Shown: positions 1-8,867 of the stretch, piece after piece | Layout: each line of letters opens with the position of its first letter | Position numbering within the stretch: the stretch's first letter is position 1 | From: GCA-2731375 sp002731375 | GTDB lineage: Bacteria > Pseudomonadota > Alphaproteobacteria > GCA-2731375 | Length of the DNA: 64,000 bases | NCBI GenBank assembly: GCA_030752605.1 | Contig: JASMDX010000008.1 | Span: forward strand, 1 to 64,000 | Direction: 5' to 3' | The notes under the pieces: model-generated | What the model saw: only the letters and a program-made list of their open reading frames with translations | Told to the model about the DNA's origin: nothing | Database searches by the model: none | Program-made: the position numbers and the translations under genes

Positions 1-548
1 TGACCTCAACATTATCAAGCCGACTATGAATGTCTTTACAGACAGCATGGTTCCTTCAACGCAATTAGATCAAGACCTGCCAAGTTCACCAAAAATGCCA
101 CCATAGTTACCTGGAGCAAACTGAACCACGCGCAAGCCTAATTCAGTGTGATCAAGCTCGTAAACTTCTAGGAGTGATCTGGGTTGTGGGCTCTCAATGA
201 AGAGGCGCCACCCCACCGAATTGCCTGCTCATGACTCTAGGAGTCCACTGGAGAGGCATTCTGCGATAGCCATATAAAAGAGGGGCACATGCACCAAACA
301 TCCTCTGTATGGAGCTCCTATCGCGTTTAAACGGGCGTTCGAACAGGCCGTGTAATATCATCGCAATTGTTGATATTTGAAGGCGTATTAACGGTCTTGT
401 TGTGTACAGTTTATGCGCATACAAAACGTTACCAGTTACGCCTCCGCATCCCTATAAGGCGGTGTTTTTTTATTTTTATTTTTTTATTAATAATTTTTTT
501 AAAAAGGAAAAAGGAAAAATAAAATTAACTAACATTTTGTTTGTATTT
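1..548. other. A+T-rich stretch without a supportable gene
   Basis: No open frame here has a convincing start, ribosome binding site and recognisable protein. On the minus strand a frame ending near position 80 gives about 50 plausible but unrecognised residues, too little to call. Positions 461-560 are an extreme A/T run. Composition is clearly unlike the G+C-rich genes that follow, so this may be the edge of a transferred or decaying segment. Confidence 0.5.
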
Positions 549-1157
549 TTAATATTCCACTACAACAATTGGTGCGCTCGTAAGCAGACGCTCAGCTTCA
601 AATTCCATTACCTTCTTTAATCGATCTCTTTCCCGTACGGTTGTAATCACGCCATCGTGCATCGGCAGCACGGGTACTTTCCAGTCGAGATAATGGCTCA
701 GCACCGCTGCGACCAGCATTGCCTCAAGGTAAGTGCAATGGTTGGAGATTTCCTTATTAAAAAGGAGATGCTCAACCGGTTTGTGCTTCCGTAGGATAGC
801 GTTCAGCAACGGCGTGCTATTGAAATCTAGTCTTTCTTCCGACCATCCCTCATCACGCAACCGATGCTTCAGCGCTCTGCCGAAGCCTCTCTTCGTATTG
901 TTATTCATTGCTACAAGAAAGGTACTTTGCCAGGAAATCGAAATGAAAAAGGAAAGATAGAGAAAATTATCCAGATTTAGATATCTTAAGACGCTTTTCT
1001 CCAGATTCTCCCGGAACTCCGTCGGAACTGAAGAACCGCCCGGAAATGCGGGGCAATTGGCAAAGATAAGTCTTTCGGATAAGGCGTGATCATGTATCAA
1101 TGTATCGAGCTTGACGATTACGTGGGAAATGTCCGATGAATGAAGACGAACTGGCAA
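549..1157 (-). CDS. Hypothetical protein, possible remnant of a replication-type protein
   Basis: The open frame gives up to 202 residues and I do not recognise the family firmly. The C-terminal 120 residues look most protein-like; near residue 168 there is a Pro-Val-Leu-Pro-Met-His-Asp-Gly segment. It resembles the 'P-(V/A)-L-P-x-H-D' box near the end of some plasmid or phage replication proteins, which is a weak resemblance only. The longest start overlaps the next gene by 22 bases, and an internal Met at 908 is a reasonable alternative. Base composition is much lower in G+C than the genes to the right, suggesting foreign origin or a truncated remnant. Confidence 0.35.
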   Translation of the reverse strand: MPVRLHSSDISHVIVKLDTLIHDHALSERLIFANCPAFPGGSSVPTEFRENLEKSVLRYLNLDNFLYLSFFISISWQSTFLVAMNNNTKRGFGRALKHRLRDEGWSEERLDFNSTPLLNAILRKHKPVEHLLFNKEISNHCTYLEAMLVAAVLSHYLDWKVPVLPMHDGVITTVRERDRLKKVMEFEAERLLTSAPIVVVEY

Positions 1158-1624
1158 GCCGCCATATTTGGGTGCCGAAGGTGCGGGCGGCGGTGAAGGA
1201 CCGGGGCTTGTGGCTGTTGTATCTCTACCGCAGTTTTTCCGAGATCCTGCCAGCTGAACAGGTGGAGGCGCGCATGCGGGCGGCGATCCGCCAATTTGGC
1301 ACCCGCAAGGGCCGCAATGACGCGTCCGGCTTCAATGCGGACAAATGGGCCGATAATCACAAGAACAAGGGCTCGGCCGACGTTTTCGACAGCAACCAGG
1401 TGCGTGGCGCGGGTCAGTACGAGCAGCAGATGCAAATTTGCCCCCTGGTCGATCTGTGGCGCGAGGAAGGCTGCAGTGCCGGGGAAGTCTCCCTTCTGTG
1501 TGATATCGCCATGGAAGGCGATCGGGGCCGGGCGGAATATCACGGCCTGAAAATGGAACTGCCGGCAACCCTGGCCGATGGCGCGCCCTGCTGCCGACTG
1601 ATCGTGACCGACCCGACGGCATGA
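1136..1624 (+). CDS. L-2-amino-thiazoline-4-carboxylate hydrolase-like protein
   Basis: This 162-residue soluble protein resembles the ATC hydrolase family (PF14196), whose founder opens the thiazoline ring of 2-amino-thiazoline-4-carboxylate on the way to cysteine. The conserved C-terminal half is visible: a Cys-Pro-Leu segment near residue 100, then LCDIAMEGDRGRAE near 120, then a Thr-Leu-Ala-x-Gly segment followed by Cys. Most bacterial members are uncharacterised, so the substrate here is unknown. Its stop overlaps the start of the shikimate kinase gene by 4 bases, so the two are translationally coupled. Assignment is from pattern recognition, not alignment. Confidence 0.6.
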   Translation: MNEDELASRHIWVPKVRAAVKDRGLWLLYLYRSFSEILPAEQVEARMRAAIRQFGTRKGRNDASGFNADKWADNHKNKGSADVFDSNQVRGAGQYEQQMQICPLVDLWREEGCSAGEVSLLCDIAMEGDRGRAEYHGLKMELPATLADGAPCCRLIVTDPTA

Positions 1625-2163
1625 GCGGGGCCGGCATTGGCAATATCTATCTAGCCGGCCTTATGGGCAGCGGCAAGTCCAGCCTGGGACCTTTGTTGGC
1701 GCAACGCATGGGACGGCGCTTCATCGATCTAGACGAAGCAATCTGTGCCGAGGCCGGGCACTCACTACATGATCTGGTGGCGGCGGAAGGCTGGCTTGAC
1801 TTTCGCATGCGGGAATATGATCTCGTAAAACGATGCGCCGGGCACGATGATTTGGTGTTGGCCTTTGGCGGCGGCACGCCGCGCTATGCCTGGAACATGG
1901 ACCAACTTGCCGACAGCGGTATCATTGTCCTGCTTACGGCAGATTTGAAGGTCTTGGCGGCGCGCGCCGGCGGCAAAGAACGGCCAAGGGTCAATGCGGA
2001 CCTTAGTCAGGCGCAGGACCTGGCGCGCATTTGGAGCGAACACAAGGACAGCTATCTGGCGGCCGCGGATATCCTTTATCCAACCGACGCCGGCAAAAGT
2101 CTTGAAGTGGAAGCGGCGGAAATTCTGGCCGCGATCGACGCCTTTGCAGCGCGGAAATGTTAG
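1621..2163 (+). CDS. Shikimate kinase family protein
   Basis: The 180-residue protein has the shikimate kinase layout: P-loop GLMGSGKSS near residues 14-22, the FIDLDEAI segment with the substrate-contacting Asp near 38, an FRMRE segment with the substrate Arg near 62, the GGGTP loop near 84-88, and an Arg-Pro lid near 121. Shikimate kinase phosphorylates shikimate at the 3-OH in aromatic amino acid synthesis. Here the gene is coupled to an ATC-hydrolase-like gene rather than to aroB, its usual alphaproteobacterial partner, so it may be a second copy or a relative with another substrate. The start overlaps the upstream stop by 4 bases. Confidence 0.75.
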   Translation: MSGAGIGNIYLAGLMGSGKSSLGPLLAQRMGRRFIDLDEAICAEAGHSLHDLVAAEGWLDFRMREYDLVKRCAGHDDLVLAFGGGTPRYAWNMDQLADSGIIVLLTADLKVLAARAGGKERPRVNADLSQAQDLARIWSEHKDSYLAAADILYPTDAGKSLEVEAAEILAAIDAFAARKC

Positions 2164-2190
2164 TTTCCAATTTTGAAATTCATGGAAAGC

Positions 2191-3447
2191 TTACGGTTCC
2201 AGGGCGCCGGACGTTTGAACGCTCCGGGGCAGCATACTAGCCACGGCTAGGCCTGTCAGGCTGAAACCCAGCAAGAGCGCGAAGGCGACGGTATAACTTC
2301 CCCAGACATCGAACAGGCTGCCCGCAACGATGGGGCCCAGGGTGGCGCCGAAGGTGCCGCAGGAAATCACCAAGCCGAATAGCGTGCCATGGGCGCGGGT
2401 CCCGAAAAATTCAGCCACCGAGGGCGAGGTGACCGTGAAGAAGCCGCCATGCGCCGGGCCATAGATGGCGGCAAAAAGGAACAGCGACCATGTCGTGTCC
2501 GCGAACTGCAACCACATCAGGCTTGCTGTCAGCAGGCTGAAGCATGCCAGCAGCGAGCGCCGGGCGCCGAAAAGGTCATAGGCCCCACCAAGGACCAAGC
2601 GGCCGGCGATGCTCATGGCGCCAATGGTCGACAATACGCCAGCCGCGATCGCGGGGTGCAAACCGCGGTCCACGCCAAAAGACACGATATGAACAATGAT
2701 GGTGAATAGACAAAAGAGGTCGCAGAATTTGGCGATGCAGAGGAGCCATAGGGCCTTTGATCCGAGTGCCTGCCTGAAGGTGGCGCCATCTTCCTGTTGT
2801 GCTGGATTGGTGGCGGGGTCCGGCGTCTCATCATCAGGTTTTAGCCCCAGTGAAGCAGGACTGCGGCGCAGCGTTTGCGCCGCGCCAACCAACACGACGA
2901 TGGCCGTGATGCCGAATGCCAGGCAGGCAATCCGCCATCCCGGGCCGGCGATCATTGCCGCCATGAAGGTTGGCACAATCACCTGACCGCCGCCGCCGCC
3001 GGCCTTGGTAATGCCGCTCATCAAGCCCCGGCGCCTGACGAACCATCTTGCGATAGTCGAGAGGGTGGATACATCGTGAGCGGCCAGACCAATGCCCGCT
3101 AGCAGGCCGACATAGAGGTAGAGTTCCCAAACCGCCTGCATGCGGAAAAGCAACCCATAGCCGAGGCCGAATATGATGCCGGCCAGGGTAACAACGGCAC
3201 GGGGGCCGAACCGGTCCACGGCCTGGCCCATGAATACCGCGCCGCCCCCGATCATGAGAAAGGAAAAAGATGTTGCCCCGGAGATCGCCGCACGGGACCA
3301 ACCGAACTCGCGCTCAAGCTCGGGAAAGAGCACACCGAAGGTGAAGATGCCGCCGAGATTGATCGCCTGAATAATGCTGCAAGCCGCCACAATACGGTAG
3401 CCGTGGAATAAGCCTCTATCGCTTCCTATTCGGCGAATTTTGGACAA
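2191..3447 (-). CDS. MFS transporter, monocarboxylate/oxalate-formate type
   Basis: This 418-residue protein has about 12 hydrophobic segments and the MFS loop 2-3 signature around GQAVDRFGPRAVV near residue 75. The N-terminal pattern of a short Lys/Arg-rich head, HGYRIV and then GVLFPELEREFGWSR is typical of the oxalate:formate and monocarboxylate carrier branch. The substrate is unknown, probably an organic acid. It is convergent with the shikimate kinase gene and divergent from gloB. An inverted repeat lies just upstream of the start codon and may be an operator. Confidence 0.85.
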   Translation of the reverse strand: MSKIRRIGSDRGLFHGYRIVAACSIIQAINLGGIFTFGVLFPELEREFGWSRAAISGATSFSFLMIGGGAVFMGQAVDRFGPRAVVTLAGIIFGLGYGLLFRMQAVWELYLYVGLLAGIGLAAHDVSTLSTIARWFVRRRGLMSGITKAGGGGGQVIVPTFMAAMIAGPGWRIACLAFGITAIVVLVGAAQTLRRSPASLGLKPDDETPDPATNPAQQEDGATFRQALGSKALWLLCIAKFCDLFCLFTIIVHIVSFGVDRGLHPAIAAGVLSTIGAMSIAGRLVLGGAYDLFGARRSLLACFSLLTASLMWLQFADTTWSLFLFAAIYGPAHGGFFTVTSPSVAEFFGTRAHGTLFGLVISCGTFGATLGPIVAGSLFDVWGSYTVAFALLLGFSLTGLAVASMLPRSVQTSGALEP

Positions 3448-3463
3448 GATCCCGACTTTCCTG

Positions 3464-3482
3464 AATTGTTACGCGTACAATT
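3464..3482. promoter_or_regulatory. Inverted repeat upstream of the MFS gene
   Basis: AATTGT and ACAATT arms flank the 7-base centre TACGCGT, ending 17 bases upstream of the MFS start codon. Dyads of this size are typical repressor operators, and position between the MFS gene and gloB fits local control of the carrier. No regulator gene is adjacent, so the binding protein is unknown. Confidence 0.35.
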
Positions 3483-3645
3483 TGGTTCTTATTGCGGTCA
3501 CTATGAAGACGTTCTGGTGGACAGGTCAAACCGTTTGGCTGCGCCATGTGTCCTTGGGGCGCGCAATCCGCATCACGCAACACTTGGTCCCGGGACGCGA
3601 ACTTGCTAGTTTACGGGTCCCTTTCCGTTAGCAAGAGAGCCTGCC

Positions 3646-4416
3646 ATGAGCGCCCTGGAAGTCGTACAAATTCCCACCCGCGACGATAACTATGTCTATC
3701 TTCTCCGCGAGCCCGGCCAGGGTTTGGTCGGTGTCGTCGACCCTTCGGACGCGGCGCCGGTCATCGCGGAGCTCGACTTGCGCGGCTGGACGCTGACCCA
3801 TATTCTCAATACCCATCATCACGGCGATCACACCGGCGGCAATTTGGAGCTAAAGGCAAAATACGGCTGCACCGTCGTTGGCGCCCGTGTCGATAGTGAC
3901 CGGATCCCCGGCATCGATGTCGAGGTCGGCGACGGCGAGAGTTATCAATTCGGCGACGCCATCGCCCAGGTCTACGAGACGCCGGGCCATACCAGTGGCC
4001 ATATCGCCTTTTGGTTCGCTGACGGCGAGGCGCTGTTCTGCGGCGATACCCTTTTTGCCCTGGGTTGTGGCCGGGTGTTCGAGGGCACCTTTGATGAAAT
4101 GTGGGCTTCGTTGGTCAAACTGCGCGATCTACCAGATGCCGCCAAGGTCTATTGCGCCCACGAATATACCCAGACAAACGCGCGTTTTGCCGTGACCATA
4201 GAGCGGGGCAACCAGGCATTGGTCGACCGCGCGGCAGAGATCGACGCCCTGCGCGCCGCCAACAAACGAACGGTGCCATCCTTGCTGGGCGAGGAGAAGG
4301 CGACAAATCCTTTCTTGCGCGCGGACGTGGCGTCGGTGGCCCAGGCGGTGGGTTTGCCGGGCGCCGGTGCGGCCAAGGTCTTCGCCGAAGTGCGCACCCG
4401 GAAGGACAACGGATAG
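3646..4416 (+). CDS. gloB: Hydroxyacylglutathione hydrolase (glyoxalase II)
   Basis: The 256-residue protein is a metallo-beta-lactamase-fold hydrolase with the THHHGDH metal motif at residues 56-62, a second metal His in the GHTSGHIAF segment, the CGDTLF Asp and the CAHEYT His. The C-terminal helical domain ends with the glyoxalase II NPFLR segment. It hydrolyses S-D-lactoylglutathione to D-lactate and glutathione in methylglyoxal detoxification. Length is normal. It is convergent with glcB, with 48 bases between the stops. Confidence 0.95.
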   Translation: MSALEVVQIPTRDDNYVYLLREPGQGLVGVVDPSDAAPVIAELDLRGWTLTHILNTHHHGDHTGGNLELKAKYGCTVVGARVDSDRIPGIDVEVGDGESYQFGDAIAQVYETPGHTSGHIAFWFADGEALFCGDTLFALGCGRVFEGTFDEMWASLVKLRDLPDAAKVYCAHEYTQTNARFAVTIERGNQALVDRAAEIDALRAANKRTVPSLLGEEKATNPFLRADVASVAQAVGLPGAGAAKVFAEVRTRKDNG

Positions 4417-4464
4417 GCGCAGGAAGGTAGGGGGAGTGAATTCAGGCGAAGCGCTTTGGGGATA

Positions 4465-6642
4465 TTAACCCGCGGCTAATTTCGCTTTTGCTTCACGGCG
4501 GCGGGCATGCAGGATTGGCTCGGTGTAACCGCTTGGCTGTTCCTTGCCCTTGAAGACCAGATCGCAGGCCGCTTGGAAGGCGACGCTACCATCGAAATTC
4601 GGGGCCATCTCCTGGTAGTCCCCATCGCCGTCATTCTGGCGGTCCACTACCGCCGCCATGCGCTGCATGGTTTTCATCACCTGGGCTTCGCTGCAGATAC
4701 CATGGCGCAGCCAGTTGGCGATGTGCTGGCTGGAAATACGCAAGGTGGCGCGGTCTTCCATCAGGCCGATATCATTGATGTCCGGCACTTTCGAACAACC
4801 CACGCCCTGATCAATCCAGCGCACCACATAGCCCAACAGGCCCTGGACGTTGTTGTCCAGTTCGGTCTGGACTTCGTCAACGGATAGATTTTCTCCCCGC
4901 GAAAGCGGTACCGTCAGGATATCGCCGAGATCGGCGCGGCCACGTGTGGACAGCTCATCCTGACGCTCCGAAACGGAAACCTGATGATAATGAATGGCAT
5001 GCAGGGTCGCGGCGGTGGGGGAGGGGACCCAGGCCGTATTCGCGCCCGCCGTGGGATGGCCGATCTTGGCCGTCATCATCGCTTTCATTTCATCCGGCAT
5101 GGCCCACATGCCCTTGCCGATCTGGGCTTTGCCCTGCATGCCGCATGCAAGGCCGATATCCACGTTCCAATCCTCATACGCGGCGATCCAGGGCTGGACC
5201 TTTATCTGATCCTTACGCAGAAACGGTCCGGCCAGCATGGAGGTATGAATTTCGTCGCCCGTACGGTCGAGAAAACCCGTGTTGATGAACATCAGTCGGC
5301 TGGATACGGCACGGATGCATTCCTTAAGATTGACGGTGGTGCGCCGTTCTTCGTCCATGACGCCGACCTTCATTGTGTTGGGCGCCATGCCGAGGGCTGC
5401 TTCGACCCGGTCAAATAACTCGTTGGTGAAGGCGGCTTCCTCGGGACCATGCATTTTTGGCTTGACCACGTACATGCTGCCGGTGCGGCTGTTGCGCTCG
5501 ATACCCAGACCCTTGATGTCATGCAGGGCGCAGGCGCCGGTTATCATGGCATCCATGATGCCTTCAGGCACCTCGTTGCCATTCTGATCAAGGATCGCAT
5601 CGTTGGTCATTAAATGACCTACATTGCGCACCAGCAATAGGCTGCGACCATGCAGGGTACGTTCGCCGCCATTGGGTGTTTGAAACACTCGGTCGGGCGC
5701 CAAACGGCGTTCAACCATTTTGCCGCCTTTTTCGAAGCTATCGACAAGATCGCCTTTCATCAGCCCCAGCCAATTGCCGTAAACCACCACCTTATCCTCT
5801 GCATCGACAGCGGCTACGGAATCCTCGCAATCCTGAATGGCCGTCAGTGCCGCCTCCAACACGACGTCCTTGACGCCGGAGGGATTATCCTTGCCCACGG
5901 GATGGTTACGGTCGATCTGAATATCCACATGCAGGCCATTATGGCGCAACAGGACGTTGGTCAGCCCATCGGTCCCTAGGTAACCGGCGAACTGAGCCGG
6001 ATCGGCTAGCCCGTTAGCGCTACCGGAAGAGAGATCAGCCATTAGCGTCCCGCCCTCCAGACGGTAGGCCGCGACGTCTGCGTGCGAGCCGGACGCTAGT
6101 GGTACATTTTCATCCAGAAAAGCGGCCGCCTGGGCGATGACCTGCTCGCCGCGCTTGGGGTTGTAGCTGCCGCCTTGCTCGTTACCATCGGCTTCGGAAA
6201 TGATGTCGGTGCCATAGAGGGCATCGTAAAGGCTGCCCCAGCGCGCATTGGCGGCGTTCAGGGCATAACGGGCATTCATCACCGGCACCACCAGTTGCGG
6301 CCCGGCCATTGTCGCGACCTCATCATCCACATTCTCGGTACTGATGGAGAAATCATCGCCTTCCGACACCAGGTAGCCAATTTCGGTCAGGAATGCACGG
6401 TATTCCGCAGCATCGATTTGCTGACCTTGACGCGCTATATGCCAGGCATCAATTTTCGTCTGTAGGTCTTCGCGTTTGGTCAACAAGGCGGCGTTCTTGG
6501 GTGCCAAATCATTCAAAATCGTTTCAAAAGATTGCCAGAAGGCGTCTGTCTCGATATCGGTGCCAGGCAGAATCTTGTCGGCGACAAGCTCATCCAGTAT
6601 CGCGGCAACTCGCAGGCCACCCCTTTGGATACGATCGGTCAT
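4465..6642 (-). CDS. glcB: Malate synthase G
   Basis: Malate synthase condenses glyoxylate with acetyl-CoA to give malate in the glyoxylate cycle or in glycolate use. The 725-residue length matches the monomeric G isoform. The start at 6642 gives the family N-terminus MTDRIQRGGL and has AGGAG 8 bases upstream; an in-frame extension to 6672 is less likely. Key segments are present: GVMDEERRTT and NTGFLDRTGDEIHTSM with acidic metal and catalytic residues, and LMEDRATLRISSQ with the catalytic Asp. No isocitrate lyase gene is in the window. Confidence 0.96.
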   Translation of the reverse strand: MTDRIQRGGLRVAAILDELVADKILPGTDIETDAFWQSFETILNDLAPKNAALLTKREDLQTKIDAWHIARQGQQIDAAEYRAFLTEIGYLVSEGDDFSISTENVDDEVATMAGPQLVVPVMNARYALNAANARWGSLYDALYGTDIISEADGNEQGGSYNPKRGEQVIAQAAAFLDENVPLASGSHADVAAYRLEGGTLMADLSSGSANGLADPAQFAGYLGTDGLTNVLLRHNGLHVDIQIDRNHPVGKDNPSGVKDVVLEAALTAIQDCEDSVAAVDAEDKVVVYGNWLGLMKGDLVDSFEKGGKMVERRLAPDRVFQTPNGGERTLHGRSLLLVRNVGHLMTNDAILDQNGNEVPEGIMDAMITGACALHDIKGLGIERNSRTGSMYVVKPKMHGPEEAAFTNELFDRVEAALGMAPNTMKVGVMDEERRTTVNLKECIRAVSSRLMFINTGFLDRTGDEIHTSMLAGPFLRKDQIKVQPWIAAYEDWNVDIGLACGMQGKAQIGKGMWAMPDEMKAMMTAKIGHPTAGANTAWVPSPTAATLHAIHYHQVSVSERQDELSTRGRADLGDILTVPLSRGENLSVDEVQTELDNNVQGLLGYVVRWIDQGVGCSKVPDINDIGLMEDRATLRISSQHIANWLRHGICSEAQVMKTMQRMAAVVDRQNDGDGDYQEMAPNFDGSVAFQAACDLVFKGKEQPSGYTEPILHARRREAKAKLAAG

Positions 6643-6857
6643 TTCGTGCACTCCTATTGCTTCGTACGCCACGGCTTTCCAGCAGTCAGCATATTTTAGG
6701 CGTGGATTGGGACGCCGGGATTAAAGGATTGTGGCCGGATAAGCCGTGCGCTTCACCACCCCAAAGTGCGGCGCTGGTTTGGCGCATGCCGCTTATAACC
6801 GCTCTGGCGCCTGTGTCCAATAGTATGGTTGGCTGCGTCCGGGGCTTCGGCTAAACC

Positions 6858-7505
6858 GTGTTAACGCAGGACTTTGATCTCATTATAACTGGTGCGTGCG
6901 CGGCCGGCCTGATGTGTGCGGTTGAGGTGAACAAGCGTGGCCGGCGTACCTTGTTGTTGGATAATGCCGCGAATGTAGGGCAAAAGATTCGCATTTCGGG
7001 TGGCGGGCGCGCCAACTTCACCAATTTGTTTGCCAGCCCTTCGAACTAGCTACCTGATAATACCCACTTTTGCATCTCGGCTTTCAGGCGGTCTTCTCCG
7101 CAAGACTTCATTGCCCTGGTAGAAAAGCACGGCTTTGCCTATCACGAACGCGACCATGGCCAGTTGTTTGGGACGGTTCGGCCCAGCAGGTTATCCAGAT
7201 GTTGCTGGATGAGGCGCGGGGCGTGCATGTGCGAACGGCTACTAACGGGACCGACATTTCCAGCCCGGTGCCCACGGCAAATTTCCTTTCATCGTGGAAA
7301 TCGTACGTGGTGTTTACCGGTCGCAGTCCCTGGTCACCATCGGTGGCGTCTATATCAGGAAACCTTCGTCGAAGACCACGGAGATATCATCGGTCCCAGG
7401 AATCTGTTTCATTGGCGATGAGGTCGATGTTACCGGTCATCTGGCCGGATTTAATTTTCAATGGGCCTGGGCATCCGGCCATGCCTGTGGCCAGGTTTGC
7501 CTGAT
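6858..7505 (+). pseudogene. Decayed HI0933/YhiN-type flavoprotein gene
   Basis: The first 64 codons (GTG start) encode a family-like N-terminus with a dinucleotide-binding segment (GACAAGLMCA, the first loop Gly changed) and the hallmark ISGGGRANFTNL. A stop follows, then other frames carry recognisable pieces: DFIALVEKHGFAYHERDHG, SAQQVIQMLLDEARG, and the C-terminal hallmark FNFQWAWASGHACGQ near 7455-7500. The family is about 400 residues; only some 215 codons of homologous sequence remain, in at least two frames. The central part is deleted, so this is a true pseudogene rather than one sequencing error. Confidence 0.8.
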
Positions 7506-7510
7506 ATTGT

Positions 7511-8686
7511 TCATAGCGTCGCCAACGTCTTGCGCAGGAAGTTCAAAACATTTATCACTGCGTAATTTCGGAAGCGCGCCCTGTCGCCGGGTAAGGAGAC
7601 CGTCTGGGTATGCTGTCCACCACGGATGTCGAGGTGCATGAATACAGTGCCGGCGGGCTGTTGGTCACTTGCCTGAGCCGCGACCACAGCGAGGCCAACA
7701 TCCGCGCCGAAATCGTGGCGCACGGCGGTGGCGGCCTGGCTCGCATTCGCGAAGACGCCCCTGACTGCGCCGCCACGAAAGATCGTCATGGCTTCGTCCA
7801 TGTCCGAAAGCCGCGCCGCCAGCACGCCTCCGGTCAGACCTTCAGCCACGGCGAGTGTCAGGCCGCGTTCCCGCAGCATCTCGAGCACCACGGTTTCCAT
7901 TGTTTGCCCATCCACGCCAAAGATGATGTCGCCTAGCAGGCTGCGGATGATCTCTTCCTCCGATGCGATGACAGCTTCCGCCGCCGTCTCGTCCACCGCT
8001 TTGGCGGTGATGCGGACATTGATGCCCTCCATGCCGCTGGCCTGGAAAGCAAGGGTCGGATTGCCTTTGGCGTCGAGCTGTTTGATGCGTTCCGCCAGAT
8101 CCTCCGCAAGGCCGGATTCACTATTACCCCAGGTACGCAGGACGCGGCTGCGGATCACTGCCGTTTCGCCGGCGCGGTGCTGCAAATCCTCCAGGATTGT
8201 GCCCACCATCATGGCACGCATTTCGTGGGGCACGCCGGGTACGGCATAAATCACCTTGTCTCCGACAGGGCAGACCAAGCCCGGCGCTGTGCCCGGCATT
8301 TGCGCGATCAGCGTTGCGCCTTCGGGGATATCAGCCTGGCGGCGGTTGTTATTGACCATCACCCGGCCTCGGGATTCGAACATTTCGCGGATTTTTTCTA
8401 TTACCGCCTCGTCCCGGTGCAGCTCAACATCCATGATGGCGGCGATTACCTCGCGCGTGATGTCGTCCTGGGTCGGCCCCAAGCCGCCGCAGCAAATGAC
8501 CGCATCGCTGCGTTTAAGGGCCTGGCGGATGGTATGCTCCATACGCTCGAAATTATCGCCCACCTTGACCTGAAAATGTGAATCGATCCCGACCAGCGCC
8601 AGCTGTTCACCGATCCACGAAGAATTGGTATCGACGATTTGGCCAAGCAGCAGTTCGGTTCCAATGGCGACGACTTCGCAACGCAT
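7511..8686 (-). CDS. CinA-like protein with a degenerate amidase domain
   Basis: The start at 8686 gives MRCEVVAIGTELLLGQ, the normal N-terminus of CinA (MoaB-like COG1058 domain), and the protein is 391 residues. The N-terminal half is well conserved (CGGLGPTQDD at 66-75, AVPGVPHEM at 148-156). The C-terminal half should be a nicotinamide-nucleotide amidase (PncC). Its AESxTGG motif reads AEGLTGG, so the catalytic Ser is Gly283, the stretch between FRGG and GADVGLAV is about 20-25 residues shorter than usual, and the GIAGP loop is absent. I infer loss of amidase activity, leaving the N-terminal pyrophosphatase-like domain. It is divergent from the DUF2478 gene. Confidence 0.85.
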   Translation of the reverse strand: MRCEVVAIGTELLLGQIVDTNSSWIGEQLALVGIDSHFQVKVGDNFERMEHTIRQALKRSDAVICCGGLGPTQDDITREVIAAIMDVELHRDEAVIEKIREMFESRGRVMVNNNRRQADIPEGATLIAQMPGTAPGLVCPVGDKVIYAVPGVPHEMRAMMVGTILEDLQHRAGETAVIRSRVLRTWGNSESGLAEDLAERIKQLDAKGNPTLAFQASGMEGINVRITAKAVDETAAEAVIASEEEIIRSLLGDIIFGVDGQTMETVVLEMLRERGLTLAVAEGLTGGVLAARLSDMDEAMTIFRGGAVRGVFANASQAATAVRHDFGADVGLAVVAAQASDQQPAGTVFMHLDIRGGQHTQTVSLPGDRARFRNYAVINVLNFLRKTLATL

Positions 8687-8867
8687 ATGTGGATCATCCC
8701 TATTATGATAAGTTCGTCCGTGGATATATCTGACCCAGGACACTCTGAAATGGTGATGTTTGCAAGGGTGGAAACTGCGAAATTGTCGTATTGAAGCATA
8801 TGCCGAAGTAGCATAAATTGCAGGCCAACCATGATGGTAAGACACATCTGGATTGGATGGACCGTTC

